A stretch of DNA of 64,000 nucleotides from Acinetobacter sp. NIPH 2100 (GTDB lineage Bacteria > Pseudomonadota > Gammaproteobacteria > Pseudomonadales > Moraxellaceae), in the NCBI RefSeq assembly GCF_000369805.1, contig NZ_KB850224.1, positions 372,001 to 436,000 on the forward strand, read 5' to 3'. Each line of letters begins with the position of its first letter. Position 1 is the stretch's first letter. A program made the position numbers and the translations under genes. Shown here piece by piece: positions 57,742-64,000 of the stretch. Under the pieces are notes generated by a model. The model was not told where the DNA came from. It saw nothing but the letters and a program-made list of their open reading frames with translations, and did no database searches.

Positions 57742-60700
57742 ATGGGGATTCATGTTATTCAAAGTCAACGCCTTGACGTATTATTGCAAGGTGTGATGGC
57801 ATCAATCACTCAGCCGAGTAACGCTGCATTTCAGGTGTTTAAGACCCAGCATTTTATTGTACCAAGCCCCGCACAAGAACAATGGTTGACGCAGAGAATT
57901 GCTGAACAGCAAGGCATGACGGCCAATTATCAATTTCATCAACGCATTCGTGGTTTTCAGTGGTATGCCTATCAACAGGTATTGGAAAACAAAGAGCAAG
58001 TGCGGAAAGCCAATATTCCCCATTTGATTTTAAAATGGCGCATTCATCAGGCATTGCAGCCCTTTATACAAGCGGACCAGAATACACTTGCCTTAGATCA
58101 CCCGTTATATTCAATCGTACAGCGCATTTATGACAGTGCAGACCAGTTACAACGAGGCACAGAAAAGCAGCTTAAAAAGCAGAGCATGTTGTATTGGATC
58201 GCGGAGCAGGTTTCACAACTTTTCAATAACTACATGATTTACCGTGGCCATTGTCAGCGAGCTTGTCAAAATCATTGCACATGTACAGGCAACTGGTTAT
58301 CGGCTTGGGGGCAAAATCGTGCTTTAGATATTGAACAACTCATTTCGAAAACAGATCAAGAAACCTCAGCATTTACCTTAAATCAGACTCAACAGCTCGA
58401 GGCTTGGCAGCGTTGGCTTTGGCAGAACTATTTCCATGATGATTTTTTAGAAATACAAGCAATTGATGCTGATTTTTGGCAGCTTCTAGACAATGAACAG
58501 ACACGTCAGAAAGCATTGGCACAGCTCCCGAATCAGGTGATCGTGTTTACGATTTTGGATTTACCACCGAGCCAACTGCAATTTTTACGTCGTTTGGGAC
58601 AATATTTAGATGTGGTGATTTTGCACTATAACCCCTCACAAGAATATTGGGCGGACAGTGTCGATCCACTCTGGAAAAAACGCTATGACTTAGGGGTAAA
58701 AGAGCGCTTTCTGGTTAAACATCCGCATGCCAGTGATGCTGAAATTGCCGCATTCTTTGAAAATTTTAGTCTCGGTTTTAATGCCTTAAATCGTGAATCT
58801 CGCCATCCCTTGCTGACGCGTTTGGGGAAACAGGCACGTGACCATTTCTCGTTGCTTTCACAACTGGCAACAGGTGAAGAGGGGAAATGGGTCGATGCTT
58901 TTGAGGATTATTTCCCTGACACTTTGTTGGGTAAAATCCAGTCAGATATTTTTTATTTGGCAGAACCTCGACCGCAACAATATGAACTTGCGCCTGAAGA
59001 TCGGTCGATTCAGATTCATATTTGCCACTCCAGTATTCGTCAGCTCGAAGTTTTAAAGGAGCAGTTGCTACATTGGTTGGCTGAAACTGATTTGATCCCT
59101 CGCCGCCCAAGCGATATTTTGATTTTAACGCCCAACCTGGCCGAGCTGGAGCCTTCAATTCGCAGTGTTTTTCCTGCGGTGGCAAACGAGCATGAAGTCT
59201 TTTTACCCGTTAAAATTGCAGGCGTAGCACAGTTAGATGCTTTAAATGCTTGGCGTGCAGTACTTGGGCGTCTGCAACTGACGCAAGGTCGGTTTATCCT
59301 AGATGAATTTGCAGATTGGCTCAATCTGGCAGCAACGCAGCAACGTTATGCTGTGGATTACACGCAGACACAACGAATATTGGAATTGCTCAATGATGCT
59401 GGGTTTAAGCGTGGTTTGGATGCAGAACATTTAAAACATAGTTTAAGTGCAGAGGATCAAGACTATCGTTATAGTTTTAAATTTGCTTTAGACCGTTTGG
59501 CTCTCGGCATTGCCGTACCTGCACATGCGATGGTACAAAATACCTTGAGCTATGCATTGGTGCAACCCAGCGATTTTGAATTGATCGGAATTTTGATTCA
59601 GATTTATCATGACTTATCTACTCGGCGAGACTGGCTGATTGCACATGAACAAGGCCAGCGTCTCGCGGTTGAAGCGTGGTTAAAACGAATCAAAGATGAC
59701 GTGCTTGAGTTTGAACAGGCGGATGTGGTTGCCTTAAAAGCAGTACGTGAAATTATCCAAAAACAAGAACGTATGCTGACTTTGGCCAGCTATTATGACG
59801 ATGCCGAAACGCAGTTACGTCAAATTTCCTTGCCTTTGCCTTATATCATCGAAGAGATCCAACGAGCGCTAGAAAATCAATCAGCACAAGTTGAACCAAC
59901 GGGACAAATTACCTTTAGCCAGATTGGGCAGATTCGTCCGATTCCGTATCGTCTGATTGTGTTGTTGAGCTTAGATACCGGTAAATTCCCGAATCGGGAC
60001 AGTCATATTCCTTTTGATTTGATGGATTCATTGCGGCAACAATTGGGCGACCGTTCCCGTCTGGAAGATGATCAGGGTGCATTTTTAGATGCAATCTTGC
60101 TGGCACAGGAACAAGTGTGGTTGTTTTATAATGGTTTTGATATCAATGATGGTGAGGTCAGAGAGCCATCCAGTGTGCTGCAGGGCTTCCGTGATCACTT
60201 GGCTTTGATTGTAAAATCTTCAGCAAACCAAAATTCTGCTTTAGCACTAGAGGATTTAGGTGAATTTGAGGCATTGCAAATCCCGCCGCAGCTTTACCCG
60301 CTTTATTATCTGCATCGGTTACAGCCATTTGATCCCTTGGGTTTTGTTGCCGATCGTCCTGTTCGATATCAGGACCAATGGTTTAAAGTCGCCTCACAGA
60401 TTCAGCAAGTGAAAGGTGAGCGGCAGGCATGGGCCAATACGCCTTATCCTGTGGAGCAGCATGAAATGACTATTTTGAGTAGTCAGCAATGGATTCAGGA
60501 TATGACTTTCCCTGCACGGTTATATTTAAAAACATTGGGGGTCGAAAATTTAACAGCAACTGAGTTGGTCGATCAAAATGAACCCTTACTGTTGGATGGT
60601 TTAGGTAAATATGCCATTCGCCATTTTTTACAGCAGCATGATGAGGCGGTATCACCGAGCATCTTGCAAGATCAACTGCCTGTTGGAAAAGTTCAACAAA

Positions 60701-61377
60701 GTGCATGGCAGCAAAGCCGTTTAGAACAGCAGCGTTTGCAAGAACGTCTACAGCAATATGCCGCTGCGCCAACGGAAACCACACAACGAGTTTGGCGTGT
60801 ATCTAAACATTTACAAATCGGCTGTGTCACGCCTAAACAGTTAACACAAGATTGGGTCAGTTTGGACCCCTCTAGTGCGCGCGCTAAACGCTTAGCCAAA
60901 GTCTGGCTGGAATATTTGTTGTGGTTAGTGATCTTGAATAACGACACCGCAACGGAGCAGCGCCGTATTGTTGTATTTAGTGATCAAACTGTGATTTGTG
61001 AAGGACTCAGTTCGCAGCAGGCACAGGCATATCTGCAAGCATGGTTACAGCTTTGGCTTACAGCACAACAGCAACCCGTGGTCTTACCTGCTGCATTGCT
61101 GTTAAAACCATTGGAAAAAGCCAAGCATTATGAATGGGTTGAACACGATAAAGATTATGTTTTAGCGGAAGAGAGCCAGAAGCAAATTTTCAAGGACTGG
61201 AATGATACCGGAGATTTTTCTGGTTTTGATATGACCCAAAATGAAGCTTGTAAATTGCATCGTGATTGGCAGTTTATTTTGCAAGAGCAAGATGCAGCCG
61301 CCTTATTACAATTTGCATGTGATCATTATTCCTATGCCTTGTATCAACCAATTTTTGAATTTTTACGGGTGGAGTAA
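57742..61377 (+). CDS. recC: Exodeoxyribonuclease V gamma subunit
   Basis: RecC holds the RecBCD complex together, splits the duplex and scans for Chi. The 1211-residue length is near the E. coli 1122. It has the diagnostic N-terminal FIVPSPAQEQWLTQRIAEQ, and IHICHSSIRQLEVLKEQLL mid-protein; it ends in the long RecB-like inactive nuclease fold. The catalytic helicase motifs are degenerate, as is normal for RecC. It is followed by recB with 3 bp between stop and start. The Chi sequence recognised by Acinetobacter cannot be inferred from this window. Confidence 0.94.
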   Translation: MGIHVIQSQRLDVLLQGVMASITQPSNAAFQVFKTQHFIVPSPAQEQWLTQRIAEQQGMTANYQFHQRIRGFQWYAYQQVLENKEQVRKANIPHLILKWRIHQALQPFIQADQNTLALDHPLYSIVQRIYDSADQLQRGTEKQLKKQSMLYWIAEQVSQLFNNYMIYRGHCQRACQNHCTCTGNWLSAWGQNRALDIEQLISKTDQETSAFTLNQTQQLEAWQRWLWQNYFHDDFLEIQAIDADFWQLLDNEQTRQKALAQLPNQVIVFTILDLPPSQLQFLRRLGQYLDVVILHYNPSQEYWADSVDPLWKKRYDLGVKERFLVKHPHASDAEIAAFFENFSLGFNALNRESRHPLLTRLGKQARDHFSLLSQLATGEEGKWVDAFEDYFPDTLLGKIQSDIFYLAEPRPQQYELAPEDRSIQIHICHSSIRQLEVLKEQLLHWLAETDLIPRRPSDILILTPNLAELEPSIRSVFPAVANEHEVFLPVKIAGVAQLDALNAWRAVLGRLQLTQGRFILDEFADWLNLAATQQRYAVDYTQTQRILELLNDAGFKRGLDAEHLKHSLSAEDQDYRYSFKFALDRLALGIAVPAHAMVQNTLSYALVQPSDFELIGILIQIYHDLSTRRDWLIAHEQGQRLAVEAWLKRIKDDVLEFEQADVVALKAVREIIQKQERMLTLASYYDDAETQLRQISLPLPYIIEEIQRALENQSAQVEPTGQITFSQIGQIRPIPYRLIVLLSLDTGKFPNRDSHIPFDLMDSLRQQLGDRSRLEDDQGAFLDAILLAQEQVWLFYNGFDINDGEVREPSSVLQGFRDHLALIVKSSANQNSALALEDLGEFEALQIPPQLYPLYYLHRLQPFDPLGFVADRPVRYQDQWFKVASQIQQVKGERQAWANTPYPVEQHEMTILSSQQWIQDMTFPARLYLKTLGVENLTATELVDQNEPLLLDGLGKYAIRHFLQQHDEAVSPSILQDQLPVGKVQQSAWQQSRLEQQRLQERLQQYAAAPTETTQRVWRVSKHLQIGCVTPKQLTQDWVSLDPSSARAKRLAKVWLEYLLWLVILNNDTATEQRRIVVFSDQTVICEGLSSQQAQAYLQAWLQLWLTAQQQPVVLPAALLLKPLEKAKHYEWVEHDKDYVLAEESQKQIFKDWNDTGDFSGFDMTQNEACKLHRDWQFILQEQDAAALLQFACDHYSYALYQPIFEFLRVE

Positions 61378-61380
61378 GAC

Positions 61381-64000
61381 ATGCGTTCACAATATCCAGT
61401 GTCTTATCAGCCCATCCTTGATATTCAGTTTCAAGGTTTACATTTAATTGAAGCCTCTGCGGGGACGGGTAAAACCTACACATTATCGAGTTTGATGGTG
61501 CGGATTTTTTTAGAAAAATATCTGCCCAATCAGGTCATCGCCACGACTTTTACCCGAGCAGCTGCCGCAGAACTTAAAAGTCGTATTCGCTTGCGTTTGG
61601 TCGAGATACTTGAGTATTTAGAACCCTTTCGTGATGTGCTGGAACAGGATATTCAAACACAGGCATTACAAGAGTCCGATCCGTTAAAACAACAGGTTTT
61701 ACAAAATTTCGCACCGCGGATTGCCTATGCTTGTGAACGTCTTAAACTGGTGATTGATCAGTTAGATGAGTTGTTTGTAGGGACACTGGATAGTTTTAGC
61801 CAAAAGCTATTGCGAGAGTTTGCTTTTGAAAGTGGCAAAATCGAACGGACCGAAATTACGGATGATGCCAAAAGTTATACTCGCCAATTGATTCATGATG
61901 TGTTGCGTGAATGGATTCAAACTCAGCCGCAGCAGGTCATTGATGCACTATACAGTGTGGGTGGGCTGAAAAGTGTAGATCATTTTGTGGGGATGGTGGA
62001 AAGCTCACTGAACTTTAGTTCGGCCCAGTTTAAATTACCTGCTATGCCTGAAATTGAGTTGGCACAATTACAGCAATGGCAGCAGCAAGCACACGGGATT
62101 GAACTGAATACCTTGGCTGAATATTTTCAGTTAGACGGTATCTATTATCCACATATCAATGGTGCTTCTTTTCGTAATCATGCCTTCCATAAACTGTTTA
62201 CAGAAGCGCTACCCCTATTGTTAAAGGCACTTGAAAGCACAGAGAATGTACAGGTTTTTGATGCTTATTTTGCCGATGCACGTGATGCGGTATTTAAGTT
62301 TTTAGAAAAGCTTGAAAACCAAAAGATTTTTAAGAAATGTCCTGCTGACATTGCAGAGGGGTTTTATCAGCATGAAACAGTGTTGCAATTGCAATCTCTG
62401 TTTCAATCCTTACAGCGCACTCAGCAAGCCTTTGAGCAGTTACAGGTTTATCTCAAAGCTTATTTGTGTATTGAAGTAAAGAAGCGCTTGCCCCAAGTGT
62501 TGCAGCAAAAAGGTGAAACCACTTTTTCCCAACAAATCAGAACTTTGTCTGATGCTTTAAAAGGGGAGCAAGGACAGCGTTTTGCTGTGTTTGTACAGGC
62601 TCGCTATCCATTGATTTTAGTCGATGAGTTTCAGGATACGAACCAAGATCAAGATGATATGTTAGCCAATATTTGGCGGCATCCGCAGCGTTATCAAAAA
62701 GGTTGCATGATCATGGTCGGTGACCGTAAGCAGGCGATCTATGGCTTCCGCGGTGGAGATATGTTGACCTTCCTGAATGCCTATCAGGATGTGATGTCCA
62801 AGCAGGGGCATGAATATAAACTGATTCATAATCATCGCTCCGTGAAAGAGTTGGTTGAAGTGGTTGATGTGCTGTTTCAACGACAACTGGATTTTGGTGA
62901 GCAGGTCATGTATGACCCGATTCAAGCAGGTTCACGACCTCATCCGGCTTTGATTGAAAATACCCAATCCAATCCTGCGCCATTACGTTGGTTACAATTA
63001 CAAGAAGGTAATGAACAGGCGACGCAAGTGGCGTGGCAGATTCAGACTTTATTGAATCAGGCGTATTTAAAGCAATTGTATTTGGCTGCTGATGTTGCCA
63101 CGGCGATTGATGAAGAGGATATTGCGGTGCTTTCCCGCAGTCATCGCCAGCTGGATGAAGTGCAATATGTATTGGAACGCATGGGGATTCGCGTCAATCG
63201 TCCTTCCAAACGCAGTGTGTTTGATTCAGCAATTGCAAAAGATGTGGGGGCTTTACTCACTGCGTTGTTGCATCCTTATGATGAAGCGAAGCTCAAGCGT
63301 GCCTTACTCAGCCGTTTATTTGGATTTGATTTAACCCGATTGCTGGCATTGGAACAGAGTGCAGAAGGGCTGAGTCATTATATTCAACAATTTGATGACA
63401 TCCGTGAGATGTGGCTGAATCAGGGTTTTCTATCAGCATGGCAACGTTGCTTAAACCAATTTGGTATTTGGCAGCAATTGGTTGCAGCACAAAGTAAAGA
63501 CAATGAGCGTGCTGTGGTCAATTTACGCCATTTGACGGATCTGCTGAGTCAGCATAGTGAGCAGGTACAAGGTAGTCATAATTTATATCATTGGTATTTA
63601 AAACAATTAAATTCACCTGGCGATCGGGAGTGGGAGCTCGAGCACAAGCTGTCGAATGAAGCAGGTGTACAATTGATGACGATTCATCAATCCAAAGGCT
63701 TGGAGTTTAAAATTGTCTTTTTGCTTGGGGCAAATAAGGCCTTTGCTGAAGTGCAGAAAAGCTTAAATTTTTCCACCACTGAAATCCAACTACCTGAGAC
63801 AGGTCAAACCCGTACTCAACGTGTGGTTGCCGTGGCAGATAAAAACTTTTTGCAGCAAACTGAATTGGATCAACATCAGCAACGTGCCTTGGCAGAACAA
63901 AATCGTTTGTGGTATGTGGCGTTGACACGCGCAAGTCATCGTGTCTATGCCGTGTTTGAACCTGAAAAGGGGGATAAAAATAAATTTTCTGGCTTGGCAT
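61381..64000 (+). CDS. recB: Exodeoxyribonuclease V beta subunit, cut by window end
   Basis: The frame is open from ATG 61381 to the last base, so about 873 residues of a larger protein (usually near 1200) are present. GGAG inside the recC stop region (GGAGTAAGAC) serves as ribosome site. UvrD-like helicase motifs are intact: Walker A ASAGTGKT near residue 27, motif II LVDEFQDTNQDQ near 415, motif III VGDRKQAIYGFRGGD, motif V MTIHQSKGLEF and motif VI WYVALTRAS. The C-terminal nuclease domain lies beyond the window. RecBCD repairs double-strand breaks and degrades foreign linear DNA. Confidence 0.95.
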   Translation, partial: MRSQYPVSYQPILDIQFQGLHLIEASAGTGKTYTLSSLMVRIFLEKYLPNQVIATTFTRAAAAELKSRIRLRLVEILEYLEPFRDVLEQDIQTQALQESDPLKQQVLQNFAPRIAYACERLKLVIDQLDELFVGTLDSFSQKLLREFAFESGKIERTEITDDAKSYTRQLIHDVLREWIQTQPQQVIDALYSVGGLKSVDHFVGMVESSLNFSSAQFKLPAMPEIELAQLQQWQQQAHGIELNTLAEYFQLDGIYYPHINGASFRNHAFHKLFTEALPLLLKALESTENVQVFDAYFADARDAVFKFLEKLENQKIFKKCPADIAEGFYQHETVLQLQSLFQSLQRTQQAFEQLQVYLKAYLCIEVKKRLPQVLQQKGETTFSQQIRTLSDALKGEQGQRFAVFVQARYPLILVDEFQDTNQDQDDMLANIWRHPQRYQKGCMIMVGDRKQAIYGFRGGDMLTFLNAYQDVMSKQGHEYKLIHNHRSVKELVEVVDVLFQRQLDFGEQVMYDPIQAGSRPHPALIENTQSNPAPLRWLQLQEGNEQATQVAWQIQTLLNQAYLKQLYLAADVATAIDEEDIAVLSRSHRQLDEVQYVLERMGIRVNRPSKRSVFDSAIAKDVGALLTALLHPYDEAKLKRALLSRLFGFDLTRLLALEQSAEGLSHYIQQFDDIREMWLNQGFLSAWQRCLNQFGIWQQLVAAQSKDNERAVVNLRHLTDLLSQHSEQVQGSHNLYHWYLKQLNSPGDREWELEHKLSNEAGVQLMTIHQSKGLEFKIVFLLGANKAFAEVQKSLNFSTTEIQLPETGQTRTQRVVAVADKNFLQQTELDQHQQRALAEQNRLWYVALTRASHRVYAVFEPEKGDKNKFSGLA

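Overview
The window is a gene-dense chromosomal segment, about 40% GC by eye, from a gammaproteobacterium that is almost certainly Acinetobacter. The evidence is protein character and gene order: a PPK2-class polyphosphate:AMP phosphotransferase closely resembling the one known from A. johnsonii, LpxO-type lipid A hydroxylase, pilB-pilC-pilD-coaE, a fused Mrp antiporter A/B subunit, and the tpiA-secG-tRNALeu-tRNAfMet-rimP-nusA-infB-rbfA block. The species cannot be fixed by reading. I see no insertion sequence, prophage, integron or CRISPR array. Both window edges cut genes: an unidentified coiled-coil protein on the left and recB on the right.

Layout. 1-4.6 kb: a partial gene, an ABC exporter, two paralogous lipoproteins and a small secreted protein. 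4.7-8.0 kb: fadBA, the beta-oxidation complex. 8.5-11.6 kb: two distantly related lipoproteins on either side of lpxO. 11.7-15.2 kb: uvrC, an acyl-CoA thioesterase and pgsA. 15.4-19.9 kb: an IclR regulator divergent from an AaeB/AaeX/AaeA-like efflux operon. 20-22.8 kb: ruvX, algH and recN. 22.9-25.4 kb: a repeat patch, ppnP, rlmB and an EamA permease. 25.4-29.9 kb: coaE, pilD, pilC and pilB. 30.2-37.2 kb: tpiA, secG, one tRNA-Leu(GAG), two identical initiator tRNAs, then rimP-nusA-infB-rbfA. 37.2-43.4 kb: a complete Mrp-type Na+(K+)/H+ antiporter operon. 43.7-47.4 kb: hisIE followed closely by a UvrD-like helicase and a RecF/OLD-like ATPase. 47.4-49.6 kb: a membrane protein, a VOC protein and an FAD monooxygenase. 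49.7-53.0 kb: ubiE-ubiJ-ubiB. 53.2-57.6 kb: a conserved hypothetical protein, the polyP:AMP phosphotransferase, an MHS-family transporter and a DUF697-like protein. 57.7-64 kb: recC and the start of recB.

Most of the window is core housekeeping: translation, fatty-acid oxidation, ubiquinone synthesis, DNA repair, ion homeostasis and type IV pili. The parts that repay a second look are the helicase/ATPase pair behind hisIE, whose ATPase has Asp-Gln where Asp-Glu is expected in Walker B; a 43-nt near-tandem repeat with hairpin spacers upstream of ppnP; duplicated terminator-like hairpins flanking a -10 element ahead of rlmB; initiator tRNAs with a U1:U72 mismatch; perfect palindromes in the IclR/efflux divergent region; and long U-tract-less hairpins after two minus-strand genes. 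None of these amounts to a demonstrated new system. The helicase/ATPase pair is the best candidate for one.
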